Below, in pieces: positions 16,301 to 24,817 of a DNA stretch of 52,027 bases. The DNA comes from Planctomycetota bacterium. Its GTDB lineage: Bacteria > Planctomycetota > Planctomycetia > Pirellulales > PLA5. The stretch lies in contig JAJDEG010000123.1 in assembly GCA_029259895.1 (NCBI GenBank), forward strand, positions 1 to 52,027. Reading direction: 5' to 3'. Position numbers and translations under genes: made by a program. Below the pieces are notes generated by a model, which ran no database searches, was not told the DNA's origin, and saw only the letters and a list, made by a program, of their open reading frames with translations. Within the stretch, counting starts at the first letter, position 1, and each line of letters begins with the position of its first letter.

Positions 16301-18693
16301 TCAAGGCCGTGCTGGAGGTCCGCGCATCGATCGGATTGCTGCGGTTTCATCCGCGGGCCAGAGCGCTGGCGGTCTTGTGCTGGCTCGACAAGGAAGACGC
16401 CGCTCGCAAGAAGCACCTCGCGCTAAAGTTTCGCGGAGCGGGAGCCGTCGCCAAGGCGTTTCCGGGCGTCGATATCGCCGAAGCCTACGTCGCCGCGCTA
16501 CGGCCGATTCTCGCCGCATTCGTCCACCGCACGAGCCTGTTCCCCGAGTCGCTCGTCGAACAAGCCGCGGAATACTTGTTCGAGGAGCTTTCGCAGCACG
16601 AGTACTTCGCCTTGCACGAAAAGACGGCGTCGCTGCTGCGCGAGTTCAACGCCTACTTGGACAAGCATCGACTCCGCGAGTCGTACACCAGTTCGCTCGA
16701 GCCGTTGTTGAATAACGCCGAAGCGGCGTTCGTGCTGCTCCGCGATTGGGTCGGGTCGTTCTTGCGGCAACGCGGCGAGGGCGAAGACGCCGTGTACGCC
16801 GACGCCGTGGCCGTTTCGCTTCAATATCGCACGCCGGTCGAGCGCCCCGTTCTCGCCGGCACGTCGACACGGGAGATTCCCGGTCTGCTCGGTCAGCACG
16901 CCACAATCGACAACGGAACCTACCGCCTCGACTACAACGCGTTCCGCCTCAAGCTCCGCCGCTACGAGCGGGACGTTGTCCCCCGGTTCGAGGCGTATCA
17001 CGCGGCCAAGAAGTCGCTGCTCGACACGAAGCGCCATCAGCTTAAGCTCGAAGAATTCAAGCCCCGCGTGCTCACGTCCTTCGTCCGCAATCGGCTGCTC
17101 GATCAAGTGTTGCTACCTGTCATCGGCGACAACCTAGCCAAGCAAATCGGTGTGTTGGGCGAGGACAAACGCACCGACTTGATGGGCCTGCTGCTGCTCG
17201 TCTCGCCGCCGGGCTACGGCAAGACGACGCTGATGGAATACATCGCCAACCGGCTCGGCATCACGTTCGTCAAAATCAATGGCCCGGCGATCGGCCACGG
17301 CGTCACGTCGCTCGATCCGACCGAAGCCCCCAATGCCGGCGCTCGCGAGGAAGTCAACAAGCTCAACCTGGCGCTCGAGATGGGCGACAACGTGATGCTG
17401 TACATCGACGACATCCAGCATTGCAATCCGGAGTTCCTGCAAAAATTCATCTCGCTCTGCGACGCCCAGCGAAAGATCGAAGGCGTGTATCAAGGCCGCA
17501 CGCGGACCTACGACCTGCGCGGCCGCAAGGTCTGCGTCGTGATGGCCGGCAATCCGTACACCGAGAGCGGCGAAAAGTTCAAGATACCCGACATGCTCGC
17601 CAATCGCGCCGACGTCTACAACCTCGGCGACATCGCCGGCGGAAGCGCCGAGGCATTCCGCTTGAGCTATCTCGAAAACGCGCTCACCTCGAACGCGGCT
17701 TTGTCGGTGATCGCCTCGCGGAGCCACAAGGACGTGTACGGTGTGGTCAAGATCGCCGAGACCGGCTCGGCCGAAGGCGTCGAGTGGGACGCGACCTATT
17801 CCAGCGAGGAACTGGCCGACGCCGTGGCCGTGATGAAGAAGCTGTTCCGCGTCCGCGACGTGCTGCTGCGGGTGAACGAGGAATACATCCGCTCCGCCGC
17901 ACAGGCCGACGAGTTCCGCACGGAGCCGGCGTTCAAGCTGCAAGGCTCGTATCGCGATATGAACAAGTTGGCCGAGCGGGTCGTGCCCATAATGAACGAC
18001 GCGGAGCTTTCCGCGATGATCGACGCGCACTATCGCAACCAGGCCCAAACGCTCACCACCGGCGCGGAAGCGAACCTGCTCAAGTTCAAGGTCATGTTCG
18101 GTCACTCGACGGCGGACGAAGCCGAACGCTGGGAAAACATCGGCCGCACGTACCAGCGCAACCAGATGCTCCGCGGCGTGGGGTCCGACGACAAGACGGG
18201 CTTGGTGATCGCCCAGTTGACGGCGCTCGGCGAAGGCCTGACGGCGATCAACAAGTCGCTCGGCGGCGCAGTGGAACGGATGGACCAGCCGCGCGAGACG
18301 GCCCAACCAATCGTCGCCACAGAACACGTCGCCGCGGCCCTCGCTCATTTGGAGACGCTCGGCCAAAGTCTCAGCGCCGTGCAAGAAACACTTGCGGACG
18401 GGGCGGGCAAACTCGGCAAATCCCTTTCCGCCAAGGCCAAGAAAAAGGACCAACCGGCCGTGCCGGCCACGGTCCACGTCGTCAATCGCGTGCCGCGGGC
18501 ATTTCTCGACGTCATTCAGACGCAGTTTCAGTTGCTCTACGCCTGGATGAAAGCCAGCGTGGCGGAAAAGGCCATGCCCGGCGGCGGTCCCGGCGACGGT
18601 GAAAAGTTTCGCAAGGCGGTCGACGAAACGATGCAGCGCTATCAAGTGCTGATCGAAAAGCTCGAACAAGGCGCGCAGCGCGGCAGCGGCTGA
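13306..18693 (+). CDS. Large DUF3686-type AAA ATPase (annotated in databases as DNA repair ATPase)
   Basis: This 1795-residue protein has an N-terminal part of about 500 residues matching the layout of the DUF3686 family, a long coiled-coil middle region (about 500-880), a mixed central region, then an AAA ATPase module. Walker A is PPGYGKTT (about 1301-1308), Walker B is MLYIDDIQ (about 1365-1372) and MAGNP (about 1412) fits a sensor-1 position. The far C-terminus has helical heptads. The DNA-repair label of this family is a database name, not shown here. A homolog next to YqiJ/YqiK-type genes suggests a membrane-linked remodelling machine. An Ala/Ser/Thr repeat (AASTAASTAASTA, about 22-34) marks a low-complexity N-terminus. 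Start ATG at 13306. Confidence 0.82.
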   Translation: MSDAAKATDEQTSAGNAASTAASTAASTASSDVQLDRGTYEIIRQRLDGHAAELKARLERLNDARRDVFGSIETKLLATERITTSNNCIARDMVAIGERFLFGYNVHLGLKTETDLADVLAVQRFDGAAFHEESFDLLADPRFENDFKQLYKYYKNTTFSRFYHHGPALYLVFQVGKSASDIKSFKWLIEGDALRYVDNRSDHEVRYPPQHEFEWTRTHRDLQRKGLHPHISIEDRLFVECVGGDLTIKIEDNTDSGEGIFREPVENADQTLDDAEIFFASLGNIILLKIRPYQEKAFRYIAYNEKVQKAIRIDAVEQACVLLPEDHGVIFSSGYLLQTGEHKTFDSGLSGLMFDHKVISPNGEDVLYVFYHPESGQHVLLSYNLIEQRVDTPIVCHGYALFETGKLLFFKAVDQTQKHHAIQVWQTPYLGADFAMPVGDAAKSDSLLFKIGNRDVVRAMAECHEIIGLTSKDDTYANLYVDVVKLAGDVLDTYHWLGNAEASNLAETLGEIRSAAAAAVDEFDKVVRVRRTTQQRFEKVAGDAKKLLSSVGAKRYEAINDYVASLAELRRARGDVIGLRDLRYVDRPAVDGLEKQISTQADRLAAKSVEFLLKPDALATYEQRIAALRSRIDEVPTATEAKKLDEEFAAAGGELEMLIDVVGNLKIDDATRRTAIIDNISTIYSQLNQARAELKKKAKELLSVEGVAEFAAQMKLLGQAVTNYLDLCNDPRKCDEYLTKVMVQIEELEGRFAEFDEFIEQLAAKRDEVYTAFDSRKVSIVEAQNKRAASLQAAADRIIKGIATRVGGFKEAADIHAYFAADLMIEKVRDLVRQLGELGDSVKVDEIQSRLKTVREDSLRQLKDRKELFVDGQNAIRLGKHAFTVNTQTLDLTTVLKSGRLCFHLAGTNFIEPVTDETMLSAKDLWDQEVVSESDEVYRGEYLAYRMLRELEEGPAAELDAASRLDETALLVQVQQFMSPRYAEGYVKGVHDQDAAKLFKAVLEVRASIGLLRFHPRARALAVLCWLDKEDAARKKHLALKFRGAGAVAKAFPGVDIAEAYVAALRPILAAFVHRTSLFPESLVEQAAEYLFEELSQHEYFALHEKTASLLREFNAYLDKHRLRESYTSSLEPLLNNAEAAFVLLRDWVGSFLRQRGEGEDAVYADAVAVSLQYRTPVERPVLAGTSTREIPGLLGQHATIDNGTYRLDYNAFRLKLRRYERDVVPRFEAYHAAKKSLLDTKRHQLKLEEFKPRVLTSFVRNRLLDQVLLPVIGDNLAKQIGVLGEDKRTDLMGLLLLVSPPGYGKTTLMEYIANRLGITFVKINGPAIGHGVTSLDPTEAPNAGAREEVNKLNLALEMGDNVMLYIDDIQHCNPEFLQKFISLCDAQRKIEGVYQGRTRTYDLRGRKVCVVMAGNPYTESGEKFKIPDMLANRADVYNLGDIAGGSAEAFRLSYLENALTSNAALSVIASRSHKDVYGVVKIAETGSAEGVEWDATYSSEELADAVAVMKKLFRVRDVLLRVNEEYIRSAAQADEFRTEPAFKLQGSYRDMNKLAERVVPIMNDAELSAMIDAHYRNQAQTLTTGAEANLLKFKVMFGHSTADEAERWENIGRTYQRNQMLRGVGSDDKTGLVIAQLTALGEGLTAINKSLGGAVERMDQPRETAQPIVATEHVAAALAHLETLGQSLSAVQETLADGAGKLGKSLSAKAKKKDQPAVPATVHVVNRVPRAFLDVIQTQFQLLYAWMKASVAEKAMPGGGPGDGEKFRKAVDETMQRYQVLIEKLEQGAQRGSG

Positions 18694-18917
18694 CGAGTCA
18701 GGATTCAGCATTCGGCATTCAGGGCAAAGCTGTTCGGCGTTGCGCGATCGTTCAGTCATTTTCCCGAATCCTGAATACCGCTCCCCGTCGTAACAGGCTT
18801 CCATCGCGTCGCCGTGCGCCGTATTCTAGTGGTCATGCCACCCGCGAGACGTAGCCGCCTTCCCACGAAGGGCACGCGGCGAAGTGCTCGATTCTACGCG
18901 CGCGAGGACCATCCGCC
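18694..18917. other. Intergenic gap with short repeats
   Basis: It contains GAGTCAGGATTCAGCATTCGGCATTCAGGG wording (degenerate boundary repeat). No gene or terminator is seen. Confidence 0.45.
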
Positions 18918-19646
18918 ATGCCGATCGAATTCGCCTGCACTCACTGCGGCAAACAACTGCGCACTCCCGACGAAACGGCCGGCCGCCAGGCGAAATGCCC
19001 GCAATGCGGCGGCGTCGTGCCGATTCCGCAGGCGGCCGCGTTCGCAGCGGCATCGCCAGCCGCGCCGCCGCCGGACAGCGGACAGGACGAATTCAATTTC
19101 AATCCATACCAATCGCCAACGATTTCGGCGGCGTACCCTCGCCGCGGCAGGGAATATGGCGACGCGCAGCTGGCGTCGCTTGGGGCGCGATTGGGCGGCT
19201 GGCTCTTGGATTTGTTGTTCATGTTCGTCGGCGCGTTGCCCGGTATCATTCTCATGGTCGTCAACTCAGCAGCCGGTGCAGGTCGCGCCGTCGGTCGAGA
19301 CGAACGCGTCGTGGAGTTGATTACCAACATGGCGGGATCGGTTGGCTTGATGGCCTTGGGAGTCTTCGTCGTGGCCATTGTGAATTGGGTTTTGATCAGT
19401 CAGTCGGGCCAGTCGCTTGGCAAGAGAATCGTCGGGACGCGCATCGTGCGCCTCGACGGCAGCCTGCCCGGCTTCAGTTACGGCGTCGCCATGCGAGTTT
19501 GGCTTTTTGCGTTCATAAGCAATATCGTCGGCCTTATTCCGTTCATCGGCCATTTTTTCGGGCTGGTGAATGTCCTGTTCATCTTCGGCGATGAGCGGCG
19601 CTGTATTCACGACTATATCGCCGGCACGCGCGTGGTCGTTGCCTGA
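18918..19646 (+). CDS. RDD-family membrane protein with N-terminal zinc ribbon, copy 1
   Basis: This 242-residue protein starts with a treble-clef-like zinc ribbon (residues 1-36): FACTHCGKQLR then AKCPQCGGVVP, giving two CxxC pairs. A short linker with FNFNPYQSP follows, then an RDD domain (about 85-240) with three hydrophobic segments. ARLGGWLLDLL carries the family Arg, and the C-terminal RCIHDYIAGTRVV carries the Asp. RDD proteins are membrane proteins of mostly unknown role; some are proposed transporters or antiporters. A paralogue follows after 36 bp. It likely resides in the inner membrane with the ribbon in the cytoplasm. Confidence 0.87.
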   Translation: MPIEFACTHCGKQLRTPDETAGRQAKCPQCGGVVPIPQAAAFAAASPAAPPPDSGQDEFNFNPYQSPTISAAYPRRGREYGDAQLASLGARLGGWLLDLLFMFVGALPGIILMVVNSAAGAGRAVGRDERVVELITNMAGSVGLMALGVFVVAIVNWVLISQSGQSLGKRIVGTRIVRLDGSLPGFSYGVAMRVWLFAFISNIVGLIPFIGHFFGLVNVLFIFGDERRCIHDYIAGTRVVVA

Positions 19647-19682
19647 CGGTAATTCATCGGCATCGCGACGGGAAGGAGATTC

Positions 19683-20399
19683 ATGTCGATCGAGTTTTCA
19701 TGCCCGCACTGCGGCAAGCACCTGCGCACGCCCGACGAAACGGCCGGCCGCCAGGCGAAATGCCCGCAGTGCGGCGAATTGTCGCAAATCCCGATTGCCG
19801 CACTTGCTCCGGCACCGACCGTCGGAGATGCTTTTCACGGTACTGCCGGGCCAAGCGGCGAGTCATTCGAATTCAATCCCTATCAGTCGCCAACGACGAT
19901 CTCTGCGTCGCCAGCGACTCAGACGCGGTTCGATCCGCGCGATTTGGCATCGCTTGGCGCACGCCTCGGCGGCGCGATCCTCGACAACTTGATTTTCGTC
20001 GCCGCCGCGACGCCGGGATTCATTTTGCTCATTCAAAGCGAAGCGAATGGCCGCGCCGGTGCCGGACAGGATGAGGAGGCGATGTTCCTGGAGCCGACGG
20101 CCGGCGCGATGTTATTTTGGGCCGGCCTGCTCGCCGTGGGCATCGTCAACTGGATTTTGATCGCCCAGAGTGGCCAATCTCTGGCAAAAAAGATGATTGG
20201 CACGCGGATCATCCGCCTCGATGGCAGTCTGCCCGGATTCGGCTACGGCGTCGTAATGCGGTCGTGGCTACCGCAGGTCATCGGCGCGATTCCGATTGTC
20301 GGCGGCTTATTCGGATTGGCGGATACGCTGGCGATCTTCGGTAGCGAGCGGCGCTGCATCCACGACCATATTGCCGGCACGCGCGTCGTGCGGGCGTAG
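19683..20399 (+). CDS. RDD-family membrane protein with N-terminal zinc ribbon, copy 2
   Basis: This 238-residue tandem paralogue of the previous gene has the same order: zinc ribbon (FSCPHCGKHLR and AKCPQCGE, residues 4-38), the FEFNPYQSP linker motif and a three-segment RDD domain ending RCIHDHIAGTRVV. The ribbons share the long identical run LRTPDETAGRQAKCPQCG, which points to recent duplication, while the membrane parts have diverged more. AGGAGA lies 7 bp before the start as a plausible ribosome site. A hetero-oligomer with copy 1 is possible. Confidence 0.87.
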   Translation: MSIEFSCPHCGKHLRTPDETAGRQAKCPQCGELSQIPIAALAPAPTVGDAFHGTAGPSGESFEFNPYQSPTTISASPATQTRFDPRDLASLGARLGGAILDNLIFVAAATPGFILLIQSEANGRAGAGQDEEAMFLEPTAGAMLFWAGLLAVGIVNWILIAQSGQSLAKKMIGTRIIRLDGSLPGFGYGVVMRSWLPQVIGAIPIVGGLFGLADTLAIFGSERRCIHDHIAGTRVVRA

Positions 20400-20537
20400 G
20401 CGAGTGTCCGCCTCCGACGCCACGGTTGCATCGCGCTTTCTCGCGCTTCTTCCGGGGTTTGGGCGCGCTCCGCAGTTATCGCCCTCTCCGCTCTGCGGTT
20501 CGATGCCTACGGACGCCATCAAACGCGGGAGAAGACG

Positions 20538-21323
20538 ATGTCACGGTTGCTAACAAGCATGATGCCCGTACTGCGGGGCGTGATCGAGCGGCGAGTTCTC
20601 GTGAATTATCGCGTCGATCCGTCCGTCGCGGCGGGTCTGCTGCCCGCGCCGTTTCGGCCGCAGTTGGTCGCCGGTCGGGCCGTGGCCGGCGTCTGTCTCA
20701 TCCGGCTCGCAAAATTGCGTCCCAAGGGACTTCCGCCTTGGCTCGGTCTACGATTCGAGAACGCCGCGTTGCGGATCGCGGCTGAGTGGGACATCGACGG
20801 CGTCACGCACAGCGGCGTGTACGTGTTCGGTCGATGCACCGCTTCGCCACTGGCGGCGCTGGCTGGCGGTCGCATCCTTCCAGGTGTTCAGCGACGGGCG
20901 GCGTTTGTCGCCAGCGAGTCGGGTCGGAGCATACGCGTAAGCTATCGCGGCGACGACGGCACGGCATTGCGCGTCGAGGGCGAAACGACGAGCGACTGGC
21001 CGGAAGACTCGGTGTTTGCTTCGCCCGCCGAAGCGTCGGCATTCTTTGCCGCCGGCAGCTTGGGCTACTCGTGGAACGAGCGGCGCGGCGAATTCGAGGG
21101 CATGGAACTGTGCGTCCCCGAATGGCGGGCGACGCCACTTGCCGTACACGAACTGGCGGCGAGCTACTTCGACGACGAACGCCGGTTCCCGCCAGGATCG
21201 ATCGCGTTCGACCACGCCTTGGCGATGCGCGACATCGAACACGAGTGGCGGATTTCCCGGCCGATCGCGGACGCGGCAATTGCCGGCACGAGGCACGGCG
21301 CGGTACATTCACATGTGAATTGA
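20538..21323 (+). CDS. DUF2071 (YqjF-like) protein
   Basis: This 261-residue protein fits the DUF2071 family, which has an acetoacetate-decarboxylase-like fold. Family-like features are the N-terminal RRVLVNYRVDPSVAAGLLP, the segment VAGVCLIRLAKLRPKGLP, and GVYVFGRCT in the core. No catalytic lysine can be assigned with confidence and function is unknown. It stands alone between the RDD pair and a CaMKII-AD-like gene. The ATG at 20538 is preceded by GGGAGAAG, a good ribosome site. Confidence 0.78.
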   Translation: MSRLLTSMMPVLRGVIERRVLVNYRVDPSVAAGLLPAPFRPQLVAGRAVAGVCLIRLAKLRPKGLPPWLGLRFENAALRIAAEWDIDGVTHSGVYVFGRCTASPLAALAGGRILPGVQRRAAFVASESGRSIRVSYRGDDGTALRVEGETTSDWPEDSVFASPAEASAFFAAGSLGYSWNERRGEFEGMELCVPEWRATPLAVHELAASYFDDERRFPPGSIAFDHALAMRDIEHEWRISRPIADAAIAGTRHGAVHSHVN

Positions 21324-21435
21324 AACCAGTTCCACCGCGCGCCGGTGTTAAGGCGACTTTCCGCGAATTCGGCGATTGTTGCGCCGACATAGTCGACGCC
21401 GACGGCACCCCTCCAACGACGAATCGCCTCATCGC

Positions 21436-21852
21436 ATGTCCACACCCTCGCACGACACGCTCGTCGCCGAAGTCCTCTCGGCCAATCAACGCTTGCTCGA
21501 GTCGATCGCTGAGGGCGATTGGAATACGTACGCCGGGCTGTGCGAAACCGATCTCACCTGCTTCGAGCCGGAGGCCCGCGGCGAGTTGGTCAGCGGGCTG
21601 GCGTTTCACAAGTTTTATTTCGACCTCGCCGGCACGTCGTCTTCCCGCGGCGCGACGCCCCGACACACGACCATGTGCGCCCCGCACGTTCACCTCGCGG
21701 GCGACGTCGCCGTGATCTGCTACGTCCGACTCACGCAATCGGTCGACGCCGCGGGCCATCCGCAGACCGGCCGCTGCGAGGAAACCCGCGTCTGGCGGCG
21801 CACGGCCGGGCACTGGCGGCACGTGCATTTTCATCGTTCGGCAAACGGCTAG
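21436..21852 (+). CDS. CaMKII association-domain / SnoaL-like (NTF2 fold) protein
   Basis: This 138-residue protein has features of the calcium/calmodulin kinase II association-domain family: an N-terminal helix EVLSANQRLLESIAEGDW, YAGLCETDLTCFEPEARG, then HKFYFDL, VHLAGDVAVICYVRLTQ, and a final EETRVWRRTAGHWRHVHFHRS. In bacteria these are small cone-shaped NTF2-fold dimers or higher oligomers that may bind small ligands. The start is moved to ATG 21436 from 21376 because homology-like sequence begins there. Confidence 0.85.
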   Translation: MSTPSHDTLVAEVLSANQRLLESIAEGDWNTYAGLCETDLTCFEPEARGELVSGLAFHKFYFDLAGTSSSRGATPRHTTMCAPHVHLAGDVAVICYVRLTQSVDAAGHPQTGRCEETRVWRRTAGHWRHVHFHRSANG

Positions 21853-21890
21853 CCGCGCGTCGCGACACGGCGCGTCGCCGCACAAGCGAT

Positions 21891-22865
21891 TCAATCTTCG
21901 CCGAACGTCCGGCCATCGGGATGAAATGTCGCCCAGGTCTTGCGATATGAAATATTGGCCGGAATCGGTTCGAGTTGCTTTCCCTTGAGTTCCCCCGATT
22001 CGCAGGCACCGCGGACGGCGTGCCACACCGATCCGGTCTGGGCATCGGTCATACGCCCCTGCTCGCCGGCCTTGAACGTAAGCGCCTTTCCGTCCACGGC
22101 GCGGCTGAAGATTTGACCCGCCGTGCTCGCCGAATCGAAGGTTACGACGACGGCCACACGGCCAGCCACGTCGTTGACGACTTGCCGTTTGGCAAGCAGA
22201 TCGAAAGGATACGCGATCGTGTCGCCGTCGTGTACCAATCCCAGCACGAACGTATTCGGCTTCTTCTGAAACTCGAGCCGATACTCCTTCGACGTACGGC
22301 CAAGCGCCATCACGGTCGTTTTCGGATGCGCCTCTTTCCAACTCTTCCAGTCCATCATCGTCGACGCGATCGACTCCAACCGCTCGCCCTTGAGGTCGCC
22401 GTCCATCGCCTCGCCGAGGATGTGGCTCCACAGCGACCGCGTTTCCTGGTCGAGCATCACGAGGCTGCGGTTCCACAGCATGCCCGACACGGAGAAAGTA
22501 AGCTCCCGGCCCTTGACGCTTCTGGCATACACGATGCCATTGTGGCAGAGATGTCACCAGGTGGCCGCGATGGCCTTGCCGCCGACTTTGTCGTTGATGA
22601 TTTCTCGGCTCGGCCCGGTGAGCTGATTGATCGGATACGCCCGCGCTTTACCTTCGACGACCACGCCCAGCACCAACTCGCTGTCGGCAACCACGTCGTC
22701 GCCAACCTCACTGCCGGGCCGCATCGGCGCATCGACGATCGGCCGAAATGCCCGGGCAAGGGTCCGCGGATTGAACGCCGGCCGCTTCGATTGCATAGGC
22801 TGTTGGCCCAGCAGAACACTGCTCGTCGCAACCAATAATGCCAGGGCGACTGTCGTTTTCATCAT
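21891..22865 (-). CDS. Exported DUF3179 protein with in-frame TGA, candidate selenoprotein (Sec-x-x-Cys)
   Basis: The ORF track splits this gene at 22554-22556, but both halves are in the same frame and join as one 324-residue protein with a single TGA at codon 104. Residues 1-20 are a signal peptide (KTTVALALLVATSSVLLG), then DUF3179. The family usually has YCPLC after IVNDxLGGxPxAVT; here INDKVGGKAIAATW is followed by TGA-H-L-C, so the TGA sits on the first Cys of CxxC and would give Sec-x-x-Cys. Downstream, SGMLWNRSLVMLD and LWSHILGEA match the family. A 17-nt hairpin 14 nt after the TGA fits a bacterial SECIS. Alternatives are a point mutation from TGC or a sequencing error. Function is unknown, probably redox at the cell envelope. 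Confidence 0.82.
22523..22556 (-). promoter_or_regulatory. Sec UGA codon with bacterial SECIS-like hairpin
   Basis: On the mRNA strand, TGA (22556-22554) is followed by 14 nt and then TGGCAT-CGTGT-ATGCCA, a perfect 6-bp stem with a 5-nt loop. The loop starts 20 nt after the UGA and has G as its second base. This agrees with the bacterial SECIS rules (apical loop about 16-37 nt downstream, a G in the first two loop bases). A competing TGCCA-CAA-TGGCA hairpin overlaps it. Confidence 0.7.
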
Positions 22866-23085
22866 TGTCTCCTTGTAGGAATAAACTCGATTGCCAATCG
22901 CGCCCTGGACTGCATCCGGTCACCCGCGCTCGCTATCGTAACCGCCGCACGCACAAAACACGAATCGAGGCCAAATCGACGAATCGAGGAGTTCGCCATC
23001 AACGATAATGCGCGGTCACAGTGCCGATCATCGCTGCCGCTTGGTAGAATCGGTTGAGAGTCCCATGTAATCGGAGGGCGTCGCC

Positions 23086-24672
23086 ATGTTGCAACGTGTG
23101 ACCATTCTCGTTCTGCTCTGTGCGGGCCGATCCGCGTCGGCGGCCACGATCCAAGTACCCCAAGACCACAAGACCATTCAGGCGGCCATCCATGCCGCGC
23201 GACCGGGCGATACCGTACTCGTCGCGGCTGGCCGTTACCGCGAGCGGATACGCCTGGGGCCGGGAATCATCGTCCGCAGCGTCGGCGACGACGCGAAGGG
23301 AAAGATCGGTCTCAAACGGGCCGAGGAAACGATCCTCGACGGTGGCGGCGAGAACGGCCACGGCGAGAACGGCGGCGGCGAGAACGGCGGCGATCCTGGA
23401 GTCGCGATGGCCGCAGGGAGCACGCTCGATGGCCTCACCGTAACCAACGTCGGCGGCTACGACGAAGCCGTCTGGCGAAAGCACTTCGAATCGCACGGCG
23501 AAGAGCTTGCCGACGACCAAGGCGCCGTGCGGGCCGAAGGAACCGTGGCGGCGATTTCGATTCGCTTCGTCGATTGCTCCGCGACGAACAACATCGTTCA
23601 CCACAACGGCGACGTCGGCATCGCCGTGATCGGCGACGAGGGCCGCCGCGTCGCGCCGGTAGTCAGCGGCAACGTTTCGTTTCGCAATCTGGGCGGAGGA
23701 ATCGGCGTGGCCGACCGCGCTTCGCCCGTGGTGCGCGACAACGTGTGCTACGAGAATCTGCGGGGCGGCATCGGTTGCCGCAATTCCAGCCCACTGATTC
23801 TCGACAACGTCTGCTACGGAAACATTCGCGCCGGCATCGGCTGCCGTGAAGGGGCGACGCCCGTCGTGCGCGGTAACAAATGTTATCGGAACCGCCGCGC
23901 CGGCATCGGCATTCGCATGAAAGGGACCGCGCCGGTGGTCGAAGGCAACGAGTGTTACGAAAACGAGATGGCCGGCATCGGTTGCCGCGATGGGGCGGAG
24001 CCGATCATTCGCAACAACCTGTGCCGCGACAACAAATTGGCCGGCATCGGCTGCGACGGGGCTAGTCCGCTGATCGTTGCGAACGAGTGCCGCCAGAACG
24101 CGGCGGCGGGCATCGGCGTGCGTGGAAATGGCAACGCCACCATCGTCGCGAACAAGTGCCACGAGAACAAGCTGGTCGCCATCGGCATCACCGACGGCTC
24201 GACCGCGACGATCCACGGCAACCAACTCGAACGCACCGGCGGTGTGCCGCCGATCGTAGCTGTAAAAGATGGTTCGACGGCACGGATTTACGACAACAAA
24301 ATCAGCGGTGGCGGCGTGGCGGCCGTACTCGTACAAGGAACAGCCACGATTGGTAGCAACGAGTTCGTCGGCCAGGGCGAGCGGCAGGGAAACGCCGTGT
24401 GGGTGTGGGAAGGATCGATCGCCAGCATCGACGCCAACAGGTTCGACGGCTATCGCGCGGCCGTCAGCGCGACCAAGGCCACCGTCGTCGTGAGTGGAAA
24501 CACGGCATCGGGCACGACCGGCGCGGCGTTCGTCGTCAAAGACAGCGTCCGGCCGCCACACGTCTACGGCAACACCGTCATCGCGCCGAACGACAAAATC
24601 AAGGCGGTGGAGATCATCGGCGCGGCCGGCATCGTCGCCGACAACGTCGTAACGCAGCAGGCGGACGAATGA
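23086..24672 (+). CDS. Secreted right-handed parallel beta-helix repeat protein
   Basis: This 528-residue protein has a signal peptide (about 1-19, ending SASA-A), then the IQVPQDHKTIQAAIHAARPGDTVLVAAGRY start typical of pectate-lyase-like/NosD beta-helix proteins. From about 195 to 390 there are 23-residue turns built on N-x-C-Y-x-N ... AGIGC ... P-x-V, about eight in a row, so cysteines and asparagines would stack in ladders. A Gly/Glu/Asn-rich insert (about 86-105) breaks the first turns. No catalytic acids can be assigned. It is probably a periplasmic or extracellular carbohydrate-binding or structural protein. Confidence 0.85.
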   Translation: MLQRVTILVLLCAGRSASAATIQVPQDHKTIQAAIHAARPGDTVLVAAGRYRERIRLGPGIIVRSVGDDAKGKIGLKRAEETILDGGGENGHGENGGGENGGDPGVAMAAGSTLDGLTVTNVGGYDEAVWRKHFESHGEELADDQGAVRAEGTVAAISIRFVDCSATNNIVHHNGDVGIAVIGDEGRRVAPVVSGNVSFRNLGGGIGVADRASPVVRDNVCYENLRGGIGCRNSSPLILDNVCYGNIRAGIGCREGATPVVRGNKCYRNRRAGIGIRMKGTAPVVEGNECYENEMAGIGCRDGAEPIIRNNLCRDNKLAGIGCDGASPLIVANECRQNAAAGIGVRGNGNATIVANKCHENKLVAIGITDGSTATIHGNQLERTGGVPPIVAVKDGSTARIYDNKISGGGVAAVLVQGTATIGSNEFVGQGERQGNAVWVWEGSIASIDANRFDGYRAAVSATKATVVVSGNTASGTTGAAFVVKDSVRPPHVYGNTVIAPNDKIKAVEIIGAAGIVADNVVTQQADE

Positions 24673-24817
24673 TTGCGGCCCAAGCGTTCGGAACGTTGCG
24701 GCGGTCTGACCGCGGCGATGAGATTTCGCCGCGCGGCAGCGCAATTTTGCTTAATTCGCCAGGACAGTGGGAATAAAGTCCTCGCGCGACGGATCGAAAC
24801 GTCGAAGGGAGGCGACT

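Noticed and set aside
17134-18804. 556-residue minus-strand ORF opposite the DUF3686 ATPase
   Set aside because: Shadow of the AAA region; no recognisable domain.
20803-22557. 584-residue minus-strand ORF
   Set aside because: It crosses several real genes (DUF2071, CaMKII-AD, DUF3179) in a wrong frame and has shadow composition.
22554-22865. DUF3179 split read as pseudogene with a nonsense mutation
   Set aside because: The TGA falls exactly on the conserved Cys, the frame and family similarity continue on both sides, and a SECIS-like hairpin follows; a selenocysteine codon fits better, though not proven.
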